The position numbers were made by a program, and so were the translations under genes. Below are positions 51,643 through 60,556 of a stretch of 64,000 bases of DNA, one piece after another. The notes beneath the pieces are model-generated. The model worked only from the letters and a program-made list of their open reading frames with translations, was not told the DNA's origin and made no database searches. Every line of letters starts with the position of its first letter. The stretch's first letter is position 1. The DNA is from Streptomyces sp. NBC_01446 (GTDB lineage: Bacteria; Actinomycetota; Actinomycetes; Streptomycetales; Streptomycetaceae), in assembly GCF_026340095.1 (NCBI RefSeq), contig NZ_JAPEPO010000004.1, forward strand, positions 42,691-106,690. The letters are read 5' to 3'.

Positions 51643-52430
51643 GGGGGTGCTCCGGTGAGGTAGGTGGTCAGGGCGTCGATGGGGCGGGGTCCCGCGTGGA
51701 GGGCGGCGGGGAGGTGTTCGGTGGTCAGCCACAGCGGGCGGGGCAGGTGGGAGCGGGTGTGGGGGGTGAAGTCGGCGGGTTCGCTGGTGGCTTCGCGGTC
51801 GGGGTAGGTGGCGTGGGCGCCGGGTGGGGGCGCTTCCCACACGAAGGTGGTGGGCAGGGTCGTGTCGGTGGGGGTGGGCGGGGTGGTGCGGGTGAGGGGG
51901 ACGCGGGTGCGGAGTTCTGTGACGGGGTCGGTGCTGTCGGCGCTCAGCAGGAGGGGTTCGTCGGGCAGGCAGGAGCGGCGGCCGAGGTAGAGGCCGAACT
52001 GGGGGGTGGTGAGTGCCTCGGCGATGTCGTCGAGGAGGGCTGTGGGGCCTTGAACGGCGGCGGTGAAGCAGGCGCCGATGAGGTAGTCGCGGTGGGAGAC
52101 GAGGGTGGATTCCTCTTGTTTGCGTGGGCGGCCGCTCGCGGTGGGCAGGCGTTTGCCGGGCGGGTAGCCGCCGCCGACGGTGTGGAAGTCGCGGTAGCGG
52201 GTGCCGGGGTCGTCGATGCGCAGGGTGAAGGTGAGGTCGTGGTGGTTGGGGTTGCCGGGCAGGTGGGGGTAGGGGGCGAGGGCCTGGGTGCGGGGGCGGC
52301 CCTGGGCGGCGGCGATCATGCCGATCAGCGCGGAGCGGGTGGGGAAGGGACCGGTGTCGCGGTGGTGGAAGGTGCCGCGTTCGCCCCAGGCCTGCAGCAC
52401 GCCGCTCAGGCGCAGGATGAGGCCGCTCAT
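51612..52430 (-). CDS. cas5e: Cas5e (CasD) Cascade subunit
   Basis: The protein has 272 residues from ATG 52430, overlapping the cas7 stop (ATGA). The opening GLILRLSGVLQAWGER, then FPTRSALIGMIAAAQGR, is the Cas5 signature for type I-E, with DLTFTLRIDDPGT, YLIGACFTAAVQG and LGRRSCLPDEPLL following. It grips the 5' handle of the crRNA. The C-terminus is a proline-rich extension overlapping cas6e. Confidence 0.9.
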   Translation of the reverse strand: MSGLILRLSGVLQAWGERGTFHHRDTGPFPTRSALIGMIAAAQGRPRTQALAPYPHLPGNPNHHDLTFTLRIDDPGTRYRDFHTVGGGYPPGKRLPTASGRPRKQEESTLVSHRDYLIGACFTAAVQGPTALLDDIAEALTTPQFGLYLGRRSCLPDEPLLLSADSTDPVTELRTRVPLTRTTPPTPTDTTLPTTFVWEAPPPGAHATYPDREATSEPADFTPHTRSHLPRPLWLTTEHLPAALHAGPRPIDALTTYLTGAPPCTPPPSPNS

Positions 52431-53599
52431 ACCGCGGTGCCGGTGAGGGCTGCGGTGGCGCAGGCAGCGGCGAGATCGTCGAACGAGAGGTGGTGGGTAC
52501 CGAGTTGATGCTCAAGCGGGGCTTGGCTCGTGGCGTGGCCGTGGGCGATACGGCGGCGGGTGCCGGCCAGACGGTCGCTGACGGCGGCGTAGTCGGTCAG
52601 CGTGGTGAGGGCGGGGGCGAGGTGTCCGCCGCGGGCGTCGGCCTGGACGGGTTGTTCGAAGGCGGCGCTGTAGGAGATGGGGCGGGCGTCGCGGACGGCG
52701 TAGTAGACGAGGTCGGGGATGGTGTGGGGGGCGGTGGCGGTCTTTCGGCTGCCGGGCATGGCCATGATGAAGTGCCAGGTGAACAGTTCGATGAGGTCGC
52801 GGGCGATGTCGGGGCGGGCGTCGTGGGTCAGGTTGTTGAGGAGTTCCGTGATGTTGACGGTGGCGAAGCGGTAGAAGACGCCGGCGGTCAGGAACGCGGT
52901 TTCCAGGTGGGCGCCGCCCTTGTCGCCGTGTTGGGGCCAGTCCTCGCCGGTGGTGAAGTAGTCGGGCTGGGGGTTGCTGCGGTGGACGGTGAAGGCCGGT
53001 GCCATCTGGACGGCGGCTTCGACGTGTCCGTCGGCGAGTTCGGCGTGCATGCGGCCGAGGAGGTTGATGCTGGCGGTGCGCCGGGTCAGGTGGCGGGCCA
53101 CCTGCTTGCTGTTGAGGACCGGCGCGGGTTCCTTCTTCCGCTTCTTGGGGTCGTCGGCGGCTTCTGCGGTGTGGGCGGTGAGGGCCTCTTCCAGTTCGGC
53201 CCGGCTGTCCTGGCACAGCTCGGCAAGGTCGGCGATGACGGCCCGGGGCAGGTAGAGCATGGCCTTGGTGCGGAAGTCGCTCTCGTGTTTGAGTCCGTCC
53301 TTCTTGGCGGACAGGACGGTCTGCGCGCCGGCGAATTCGGCGAGGTCGTCGGGCCAGTCGGTGTCCTTCAAGTGCTGGGCCAGGACCAGGGCCAGGGTGC
53401 GCGTGCGGGCGGCGTACTCTCCCAGTTCACCCTCGACGGCGTGGCGGATGGGCCGTTTCCAGGCCTGGCTGGAGACGAACGTCCGCTCGGCGTTTCCCCA
53501 GGTGATGCTTTTGGGTTCCTGGAACTCGTTGCGGTTGAGGTTGGCGGCCGGCACGGCGTGAAGGATGTGCAGGTCGAGGTAGCGGGCAGGGACGTACAC
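52427..53599 (-). CDS. cas7e: Cas7e (CasC) Cascade backbone subunit
   Basis: The protein has 390 residues from GTG 53599 (AGGAG close upstream). It begins YVPARYLDLHILHAVPAANLNRNE, then VSSQAWKRPIRHAV, HLTRRTASINLLGRMHAELADG and VEAAVQMAPAFTVHR. FATVNITELLNNL and an LFTWHFIMAMPGSRKTATAPH block follow, the standard CasC sequence order. Six copies wrap the crRNA. It is 89 bp after the cse2 stop, the largest gap inside the Cascade genes. Confidence 0.92.
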   Translation of the reverse strand: MYVPARYLDLHILHAVPAANLNRNEFQEPKSITWGNAERTFVSSQAWKRPIRHAVEGELGEYAARTRTLALVLAQHLKDTDWPDDLAEFAGAQTVLSAKKDGLKHESDFRTKAMLYLPRAVIADLAELCQDSRAELEEALTAHTAEAADDPKKRKKEPAPVLNSKQVARHLTRRTASINLLGRMHAELADGHVEAAVQMAPAFTVHRSNPQPDYFTTGEDWPQHGDKGGAHLETAFLTAGVFYRFATVNITELLNNLTHDARPDIARDLIELFTWHFIMAMPGSRKTATAPHTIPDLVYYAVRDARPISYSAAFEQPVQADARGGHLAPALTTLTDYAAVSDRLAGTRRRIAHGHATSQAPLEHQLGTHHLSFDDLAAACATAALTGTAV

Positions 53600-53688
53600 A
53601 GGACTCCTGAACGGTGAGGTGGTGCCCGCTCCCCCGGCCGCGAGCGGCGTGGCTGTGCCGAGGGGCGGCATGGCAGAAAGGGGGTGGG

Positions 53689-54312
53689 TCAGGTGCCGGG
53701 GAGGACGGGTGCGTCGAGGACGTCGGCGAAAGCGTCGTCCCAGCGCAGATTGACCCGGTGGTGGTCGTAGTGGCGTTCGACGAGGTCGCCCAGGAGCACT
53801 GCCCAGTCCGGGTAGAGACCTTTGCCGTTCAGCCGCGTGATTTCTGAGGGCAGACGCCGATGCAGTTGGTCTTCGCCAAGCCGGGTGAGCAGGCGCAGCT
53901 TCTGCTCGGTGCGCTCCTCGTCGTAGCCGGCCTCGTGAATGGCGGTGGCGAGAGTGCTGCCCAGGTTGGGCCGGCAAAACCAGGCGGACGCCGGGTGCGC
54001 TGAGTCGGTGGAGTTTTTCTCGTGCAGCGGACGGTCGGTGCTGGGTGGGGTAATGGGGGCGTCGCAGGGCCTGTCGTGGTCGTCTTGTGGGGCCGCGCCG
54101 GTCAGGGCGATGAGGCTGGCGACGGTGTAGTAGGCGCGGCGGGCCGGTTTGCGCCTGGTGTCGCGCAGGTAGCGGTGCATGTCGGTGCATTCGGCGACCG
54201 GGCGGCCGCGTCCGGTGCCCAGTGCCCGGCGGATGCCTGCCTGTTGGCACAGGTCGTGGACGGATGCGGTGAACTGGTCGTATTCCTTGCGGTATTGGTC
54301 CATGGTCGGCAT
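53689..54312 (-). CDS. cse2: Cse2/Cas11 (CasB) Cascade small subunit
   Basis: The protein has 207 residues from ATG 54312, overlapping the cas8e stop by one base; the much longer open frame upstream is shadow. It contains AGIRRALGTGRGRPVAECTDMHRYL, RRAYYTVASLIAL, then NLGSTLATAIHE and TEQKLRLLTRLGEDQLHRRLPSEI. This is the R-x-x-x-A-L-G-R...LR-R-L-x-x-x... pattern of CasB proteins. Two copies bridge Cas8e and Cas6e along the Cas7 spine. Confidence 0.88.
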   Translation of the reverse strand: MPTMDQYRKEYDQFTASVHDLCQQAGIRRALGTGRGRPVAECTDMHRYLRDTRRKPARRAYYTVASLIALTGAAPQDDHDRPCDAPITPPSTDRPLHEKNSTDSAHPASAWFCRPNLGSTLATAIHEAGYDEERTEQKLRLLTRLGEDQLHRRLPSEITRLNGKGLYPDWAVLLGDLVERHYDHHRVNLRWDDAFADVLDAPVLPGT

Positions 54313-55910
54313 CAGGTGCGCCGCTTTCGCTGGGTGTGGTGTGGGGTGTGCAGGCTGCGTACGGCGCGTGCGACAGCACGGGCGGCGTGCGGGCTGCGGG
54401 CGCGGTCGCTTTGGGTGGCTGCGCGCAGGGCGCCGGCGGCGGCGCGGGTGAACGCGGGCCGGACGGGCTCGTCTGGTGTGTCCAGCAGGCGCCAGAAGGC
54501 CTTCTCCGCGCCGGGCCAGTACCGGGCGGTGGCGTCGGCAGCCCAGGCTGCGCCGGCGTTGCGCCGGGGGGCGGCCCGCCGGATGTCCTTCCAGGCCTGT
54601 CGGGCGGCGTGGTCCAGGGTTTCGGCGACTTCTTCCGCGCTTTGGCAGCAGTCGGCGATGCGCTGGGCGCGTGCGGGGTCGTGTTCCTGCATCCAGTGCA
54701 GCAGTGGCGGGGTCAGGGCGGTGTACCACTGGCGGTTGATGGTGAGGACGGGGTCTTGGTGGAAGCCGTGCACGCGCACGCGCAGGGTTTGGCGCAGGTC
54801 CTCGGGCAGGTCGTTGAGGGTGCTGAAGATGTCGGGGCGGCGCATCGCGCGGTCTTCGTCGGGGGCCAGCAGCAGCGTGTCCAGTTCGCGCCACCAGGCG
54901 CGGTCGGCATCCGCGCGGCGTCTGCCGCGGCGGGGTACGCCGGCGCGGTCGTGTTGGCCGGACGGGGTGGTGTGGGCGAGGTAGGGGTCGCTGGCCTCGA
55001 GGAACGCGTCGCTGGACGGCAGGGCCCAGCTGATATGGGCGTCGGTGACCGCGCTCCCCGTGGGATCGGGCACGAGGAGCAGGGCGTGGCGGGAGCGGCC
55101 GGTCAGCAGGCGGCCTGGCCAGGTGATGGGATGGGGTGGAGCGAGCGGGTCGGGAGGCGGGGCTTCCCAGGGGCACAGGTCGGCTTCGAGTTGTTCCTCG
55201 CCGGTGAAGGGCGGGCATCCGGCCACGAGGGTCTCGAACAGGGTGCGGCCCTGGGGGTGGTAGGAGACGGTGGTGCGCAAGGGGCCGCTGTACAGCTGTT
55301 TGCTGGAGCGGCTGCCCACGGTGCGGACGCGGCCGGTGCCGTGGCGGCCGTAGAAGTGCCAGATGAGCAGGTGCTGCAGGGCGTGGGGGGTGGGCACGGG
55401 GGCTGGGGTGTCGCCGGGCGCAGTGAACCAGACCAGGTTGTTGCCGGCGGGGCGGTGGACGAGGGCGTTGATGCCGTCCGGCGGGCACTGCTCGCGCAGG
55501 GCTGCATCCTGCAGCCAGGGCCGGTGCGGATCAAAGACGTCCCAACAGTGGCGGGTGAAGTAGGTGTGGACGTCTGCGGGATCGAGACGCCCGGTGTGGA
55601 GGACCTCGCGGCGCAGTTCGGTCCACTGCTGGGCTGTCAGGTCGGGGTCGTCGAGGCCGGTGATGCGGGCGGCGATGGCGACGGCGATCCGCAGCAGTGC
55701 GGAGGCTGCGGGCGGCGCGGCCAGCGCGAGGTCGTCGAGGGTGTGGGCGTTGAGGAGCAGGTCTTGCAGGCCGACGCGCCGGTAGGAGGGTCCGGTGCGG
55801 GCGTCGATCCAGGGGTTGGTGGCGGCGCTGTAGGTGGGGGGCGGCGGTAATTCGGGCATGGCAGTGGCAGGCCTTGCGGGCAGGGGGCAGCGGGGATCTG
55901 GGGTGGTCAT
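54312..55910 (-). CDS. cse1: Cse1/Cas8e (CasA) Cascade large subunit
   Basis: The protein has 532 residues from ATG 55910. It has NPWIDARTGPSYRRVGLQDLL (in pieces), then LRIAVAIAARITG, DVFDPHRPWLQDAAL and NNLVWFTAPGDTP. HLLIWHFYGRHGTGRV follows, all in CasA order. The C-terminal four-helix bundle has the arginine-rich DHAARQAWKDIRRAAPRR. CasA recognises the PAM and recruits Cas3. A 253-bp gap separates it from cas3 and may contain a separate promoter. Confidence 0.9.
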   Translation of the reverse strand: MTTPDPRCPLPARPATAMPELPPPPTYSAATNPWIDARTGPSYRRVGLQDLLLNAHTLDDLALAAPPAASALLRIAVAIAARITGLDDPDLTAQQWTELRREVLHTGRLDPADVHTYFTRHCWDVFDPHRPWLQDAALREQCPPDGINALVHRPAGNNLVWFTAPGDTPAPVPTPHALQHLLIWHFYGRHGTGRVRTVGSRSSKQLYSGPLRTTVSYHPQGRTLFETLVAGCPPFTGEEQLEADLCPWEAPPPDPLAPPHPITWPGRLLTGRSRHALLLVPDPTGSAVTDAHISWALPSSDAFLEASDPYLAHTTPSGQHDRAGVPRRGRRRADADRAWWRELDTLLLAPDEDRAMRRPDIFSTLNDLPEDLRQTLRVRVHGFHQDPVLTINRQWYTALTPPLLHWMQEHDPARAQRIADCCQSAEEVAETLDHAARQAWKDIRRAAPRRNAGAAWAADATARYWPGAEKAFWRLLDTPDEPVRPAFTRAAAGALRAATQSDRARSPHAARAVARAVRSLHTPHHTQRKRRT

Positions 55911-56163
55911 GGGTGGGGTGCGGCGGTGGTTCTTGCCGCGGCACCTGTGGGGGCGGTGTGCCGTGCGAGGGTCGAAAGGGCGCCGGCGCGACGTTGGTGA
56001 GGTCCGTCAATGTCCTTGTGGGACAGGGGTGTTGGTGCCATGGTCGAGGCGCCAGCGGTGGTTGGTAGCGAATCACGCGGGTGGCGGCGCCCACAAACAG
56101 TGAGGAATTCTGACTGTCATTTCGTGGCCTGATTGCACCGCTTGGTCAGGGGGTGCGCGCCGG

Positions 56164-59010
56164 TCAGTGCTGGTCCTTGCGGTGGATCAGGCCGAGATCG
56201 GGGTCCATGCGCAGCAGGTACTGTCCGAAACAGTGGTCAATGTCTGGTTGACCTGTCTCAGTGGGCAGCAGGACGGTGTCGGCGAGCAGGGCGTGGCGTT
56301 GCCAGCTGTCGGGCGTCGCGGGGCCGCTGTGGGGGCCTGCCACCCAGGCGGCGGGTACGGGGAGGCTGTGTTCCAGGATGGTGCGGATCTGGCGGGAGTT
56401 GAGGCGCGGCTGGTCGGGCAGCGGGTGCCGGCCCTCAGGGTCGAGGGTCAGCCGTCCGGTCGGGGTGCGGTAGCAGGGCAGCAAGCGGCGGGGCATGGTG
56501 CCCAGGCGGGTGGCGGCCTGCGCGGCGGTCAGGTGCTGGCGGTGCAGGTCGGCCAGGGAGGACACCCGTTGCGGGGCCGGCACCAGGTGCACGGCGCTGT
56601 GGTGTTCCTCGGCGAGCACGCGCGTGGTGTGGCGGGCGATGAGCCGCTGCAGACGGGCCGTTTCCTGCGCGAAGGGTGAGTCGGCGCCGTGGACGGCTTC
56701 GACGAGGTACTGCACGTCATCGGGGAGCGTCACGTTGTGCAGGTCGCCGCGGGTGAGCAGGTGGGCGGTGGCGTGCAGCACGGCGGCGGGCTCCACACGG
56801 TGCCAGCCGGGCGGCAGAGCGGTGGCGCCACGGGAGTTGACCGGGTGCAGCACGGTCAGTTGCGGGCCCGCTTCGGGATCCCACCAGGCGGGGCGGGCGA
56901 GGCCGGGTTGATGGTGCGTGAAGCGGCCCAGCCGGCCGGCGCGCTGCAGCAAACGGGCCAGCGAGGCCAGGTCACTGACCATGAGGTCGACGTCGATGTC
57001 GAGACTGGTGTCCAGCAGGCTGGTGGTGATCACCACTAGCCTGGTCGGGCGCGGCCCGTAGCGCCCCAGCCGGTGGCGCAGCCGGCGCAGCAAGCGCTCG
57101 CGCAGCCCGTCGCCGCGCCGGGCATGGAGCAGCAGCAGCTCCCCCGGCGCCCATCCGCTCAGCTGGTGCAGGAAGGCGTAGGTGTCCTGCGCGTCGGCGA
57201 CGGTGGCGCAGACGACGGCCGCGCAGCCGCCGTCATCGATGACCGGGGTTAGAGCGTCGGCCACAGCAGTCAGGCGCTCCCCCGCCACCGGGGTGCGGCC
57301 GGCCTGTTCCAGGCGCCGGTAGGTGACGTCTTGGAGCGTGATGCGGACGGGGCGGCGCTGGGCCTTCAGGTGCGCCTGGCGGGCTGTGTCGTCCATGTGG
57401 AGGGTGCGCGCTTCGCGGGCGTCGGCGAACATCCATCCGGGGTAAGCAGGTGCCAGGGGGCGGTTGTTGAGGTCGCTCGGGCGGTGTCCGGCTCCCGAAA
57501 GGTAGGAGCGGACCAGGTCGTTACAGGTGGAAGCGGGCAAGGTCGCCGACAGCAGCACGACGGGGCAGCCCAGTGCGCCCAGCCAGGCCAGCAGGCGGCG
57601 CAGCTGCAGCTGGCTGAACGCCGACAGGGCATGGGCCTCGTCCACGATGACCGTCTTGCCGCTCAGCGCCAGCAGTCTCAGGGCGCTGTAGCGCACCGGG
57701 AGGGCCGCCATCTGCGCCTGGTCGACGGTGGTCACGGTGAACTGGGTGAGCAGAGCGGCATCCCCGCCGCGCGGCGCCGCGTCCGCACCATCGCCCTCGA
57801 CGCGCGCCTCGCCTGCGGACGGGGCAAGATCACGGGAGCCGCCGAGTACGGAGGCGTCGTCGCCGGCCAAGTCCCGGTCGGTGTAGGCGGCGCTGACCAA
57901 GCTGTGGCTGTGCACCAGCTCGACCCGGGCCGACTCGACCGAGTGGGCGCGCACGTACCGGTCGAGGGTCTCGTAGATGCCATTGGCTGCGGCCGTGCTC
58001 GGCAGCAGCCACGCCACCCCTTGTGTGCCGCACCGTTCGTTGAAGATCCGCGCCAGTTCCAGGGCCGTCACGCTCTTGCCCGTGCCGGTGGCGTCCGTGA
58101 CCGCGACAATGCCCACCCCCCGCTCGGCCACGGCCTGCGGCATCTGCTTCAGCACCGCGGCTTGCGCCTCATTGGGCTCCTCAACCCCTTGGTGGGCAGC
58201 GGTGAACGCGAGCGGCGGCAGTACGATCCGGGCGAGCCCGCACTCCCCCACCGCCTCCCGGGCCTGTTGACGGGCCAGCGCGTGGTGCTCGTGGGCACCG
58301 AAGGCGGACGCGTGCGCGTTGCGCAGCCAGTACGCGTCCCGGCTGGCCAATCGGTCCGCCACCATGGTCAAACCGGTGATCAGGACCGCGGGGGGGACCG
58401 ACATGCGCTCCGGGGCCTTACCGGAAGCGAACTGATGCCACAGCAGACGGGCATAGCGAGAACGCAACTCCTGCCACCGCGGTCCGCCCAGCACGGCCGC
58501 CACCCTGCCCGCAGAGGCCCCCTGATCGATGTCGAGCTGCAGAAACCGTCCATGGTGCCCGCCAAGGCACTGCGCCGCACGCACCGCCGGACTATCGTTG
58601 CCGCCGAGCGTGAAGCCGACTTCGGCCAACAGACCCAGTGCAGCGTGCATCGACACGCGGGCGTGATCCACCTCCGCCACGCGCCCCGCATCGGCCAGCA
58701 GTTCGTCCGACACTCTCAGCCACGCCGCTGGCCTGCGGCGCTGGAAATGCGGTGACAGTTTCCCGATGTCATGCAACGCCGCCAAAAACGCCACCACGCC
58801 CCGTGCTTGTTCAGGCTCAAGTCCCAACCCGGCAGCAATAACTGCCCGTTGACTGCCAGTGAGGAACTGGTCCCACAACTCGGCGGCGACCGCACCTACA
58901 TCGATCAAGTGGAAAAGCAGGGAATAGCCAGTCGACTTCCACGCATCCCACTTGCCCCACGGGCTGACATCAATCCCGCCATAACGTCCGTCCTCTAACG
59001 CACTCACCAC
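56164..59010 (-). CDS. cas3: Cas3 nuclease-helicase
   Basis: The protein has 948 residues from GTG 59010. HD nuclease: LLFHLIDVGAVAAELW, then LAALHDIGKLSPHFQ (H80, D81, K84) and LGGHHGRF (H152-H153). Helicase: GTGKS at 309-313, DEAH at 457-460, LLSATLPA, and the arginine-finger motif LQRAGRLGR. All active-site elements look intact, so DNA degradation should work. This is unlike known CRISPR-guided transposons, which lack Cas3. It starts 237 bp from the first CRISPR repeat and is divergent from the arrays as I orient them. Confidence 0.9.
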   Translation of the reverse strand: MVSALEDGRYGGIDVSPWGKWDAWKSTGYSLLFHLIDVGAVAAELWDQFLTGSQRAVIAAGLGLEPEQARGVVAFLAALHDIGKLSPHFQRRRPAAWLRVSDELLADAGRVAEVDHARVSMHAALGLLAEVGFTLGGNDSPAVRAAQCLGGHHGRFLQLDIDQGASAGRVAAVLGGPRWQELRSRYARLLWHQFASGKAPERMSVPPAVLITGLTMVADRLASRDAYWLRNAHASAFGAHEHHALARQQAREAVGECGLARIVLPPLAFTAAHQGVEEPNEAQAAVLKQMPQAVAERGVGIVAVTDATGTGKSVTALELARIFNERCGTQGVAWLLPSTAAANGIYETLDRYVRAHSVESARVELVHSHSLVSAAYTDRDLAGDDASVLGGSRDLAPSAGEARVEGDGADAAPRGGDAALLTQFTVTTVDQAQMAALPVRYSALRLLALSGKTVIVDEAHALSAFSQLQLRRLLAWLGALGCPVVLLSATLPASTCNDLVRSYLSGAGHRPSDLNNRPLAPAYPGWMFADAREARTLHMDDTARQAHLKAQRRPVRITLQDVTYRRLEQAGRTPVAGERLTAVADALTPVIDDGGCAAVVCATVADAQDTYAFLHQLSGWAPGELLLLHARRGDGLRERLLRRLRHRLGRYGPRPTRLVVITTSLLDTSLDIDVDLMVSDLASLARLLQRAGRLGRFTHHQPGLARPAWWDPEAGPQLTVLHPVNSRGATALPPGWHRVEPAAVLHATAHLLTRGDLHNVTLPDDVQYLVEAVHGADSPFAQETARLQRLIARHTTRVLAEEHHSAVHLVPAPQRVSSLADLHRQHLTAAQAATRLGTMPRRLLPCYRTPTGRLTLDPEGRHPLPDQPRLNSRQIRTILEHSLPVPAAWVAGPHSGPATPDSWQRHALLADTVLLPTETGQPDIDHCFGQYLLRMDPDLGLIHRKDQH

Positions 59011-59247
59011 CCCAACTCTGCCACCAGGCCGGGAGATCAGCAGGATAAACAGACGACCCCACCCCAGGGCTGTCCTCCGCTACCACCCGTCGAGGCCCTC
59101 CCCCACACCCGTGCAGGCACCAATCGACTCGCCCAGCTCGCTCCGCCCCCGGACTCTGCTACTTTGGCCACCGCTAGTTGCGGAAGCGCACGCACTCAAC
59201 TTGCCTAGAATCGCGCTCAGTTCTTGGCACGTCGCACGTCAGCAAGC

Positions 59248-59691
59248 CTCCGCCCCGCGCGCGCGGGGGTGACTCTTGATCCATGAGGTCTGTAAACAGT
59301 TGTTGAGCGTACGGCCCGCGCGAGCGGGGGTGACTCTTTCGTGGCGTAGACGTCCCGGGTGGTGACGGTGGACGCCCCGCGCGAGCGGGGGTGACCCCGG
59401 CAGCGTCGCACGCTGCGCGGCGATCTCGTCGTACGTCCCGCGCGAGCGGGGGTGACTCCAGCGGGTCATAGGAGTCGTGCACCGTCACCGTGTACGTCCC
59501 GCGCGAGCGGGGGTGACTCCAGATGGGCCATGTCCCAGTCGGTCAGTTCGTCGTACCCCCGCGCGAGCGGGGGTGACTCCGGCACGACGATGCCCGAGAC
59601 CGTACATTTCGGGTGGCGAGCAGAGCGGTCCTCCCGGGGACTTCTCGATGAGCTGCCCGACAGTGCGGTCCGCACGAGCGGGGATGGGCTG
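59248..59691 (+). CRISPR. CRISPR array 1, type I-E repeats
   Basis: Six clear repeats of 28-29 nt start at 59248, 59309, 59370, 59431, 59492 and 59553 with 32-nt spacers. The core is CCCGCGCGAGCGGGGGTGAC with the stem typical of type I-E. Orientation is set by likeness to E. coli and Streptomyces I-E repeats (stem followed by TGACTCC as 5' handle). Units at 59248, 59309 and 59370 differ at several bases, and 59553 has a one-base deletion. Beyond it lie two strongly diverged units (59604-59632 and 59663-59691) enclosing a 30-nt spacer shared with array 2. Confidence 0.9.
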
Positions 59692-60044
59692 ACTGGCACT
59701 CACCACCGGCCAGAAAACGGGGCCCTCGCCCACGCGGAGGGATAGCGCCCGGCTCGACTGACTTCTCTCGCCATGGGCGAGCATGCGCACGGTTGCGGTC
59801 ATGTGCATCCGTCATACACCAGGCAGCGGGCTCTCTCACCCGTCGCAAGCCTCAATTCCACAGGTCACGGGCATACTCGTATTGCGATTCTCAGCAACCT
59901 GAACTGGGGTTTCTCACAGCATGGCACCCGCAAAACTCACTCCACTGCGGTGGGTCATCGCCCCTGACCAGGCCCAATGGAGTGCCATACATGTCACTGC
60001 AATGAGAGGAGAGGTTGGTCGGGTGTCGAAGCGAGAGTCAGCAC
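59633..60044 (+). repeat. Duplicated ~410-bp element downstream of array 1 (copy 1)
   Basis: The copy begins with the shared diverged spacer and repeat of the array and continues to GAGAGTCAGCAC at 60044. It matches 60498-60903 with scattered substitutions and a few small indels; I estimate about nine in ten bases alike. It has no convincing gene, though ATG 59921 opens a short frame (KLTPLRW, IAPDQAQW) also present in copy 2. Confidence 0.85.
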
Positions 60045-60092
60045 CAACTACGAGATCGTCATCCCGACCGTCGTCAGGAATGAGGCATCGCG

Positions 60093-60209
60093 ATGAGCAC
60101 CGTCCCCGGCTTTCACAGCCCGGAGATCTTCGAGGCGCTGCCTAATGCCCGCCTGTCTCCCACGGCTCTTGAGTACAACTGGTCGAAACTCGCTGCCTGT
60201 TCCTACTAG
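60093..60209 (+). CDS. Possible 38-residue protein between the arrays
   Basis: ATG 60093 has GAGG seven bases upstream and the frame closes at TAG 60207. The product (STVPGFHSPEIFEALPNARL, ending YNWSKLAACSY) has normal amino-acid use for a protein. It lies just before array 2, so it may be a fragment rather than a gene. No family recognised. Confidence 0.25.
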   Translation: MSTVPGFHSPEIFEALPNARLSPTALEYNWSKLAACSY

Positions 60210-60226
60210 ACTGCACGTCACGGAGG

Positions 60227-60556
60227 GTACGTCCCGCGCGAGCGGGGGTGACTCCTTCAGGGCGAGGCTGCTCTGGGTCATCGTCACGTACGTCCCGCGC
60301 GAGCGGGGGTGACTCCGCGCTCGGGAGCCAGGATGGCGTAGGAGAGCAGTACGTCCCGCGCGAGCGGGGTCCCCCCAAGAGGCTGACGCTGGATGGTGGT
60401 GGCGGGTAAGTCCCGCGCGAGCGGGGCTGACTCCTGGGGGAACGGCAGCTTCGGCGCTGTTGATCCGTGTACGCCCCGCGCTAGCGGGGGCGGTTCTCTC
60501 GGGGACTTCTCAATGAGCTGCACGACAGTGTGGTCCACACGAGCAGGAATGGGCTG
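60227..60556 (+). CRISPR. CRISPR array 2, type I-E repeats
   Basis: Repeats start at 60227, 60288, 60349, 60406 and 60469. The first two are identical to the array 1 consensus with 32-nt spacers. From the third on they degrade (altered 3' end at 60349, A for C at 60409, extra changes at 60469), and spacers vary from 28 to 34 nt. The last regular unit is followed by the 30-nt shared spacer (60498-60527) and a diverged repeat (60528-60556). Decay increases away from the left end, which supports a left-hand leader and plus-strand transcription. Confidence 0.88.

Noticed and set aside
49500..58800. Many long glycine- and valine-rich plus frames opposite the cas and transposase genes
   Set aside because: They mirror real minus-strand genes in a very GC-rich region and lack start signals and motifs.
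59011..59247. Array 1 leader with promoter
   Set aside because: A TAGAAT at 59206-59211 could be a -10 box, but no matching -35 was seen at proper distance, and the first repeats are not well conserved. I leave it unassigned.
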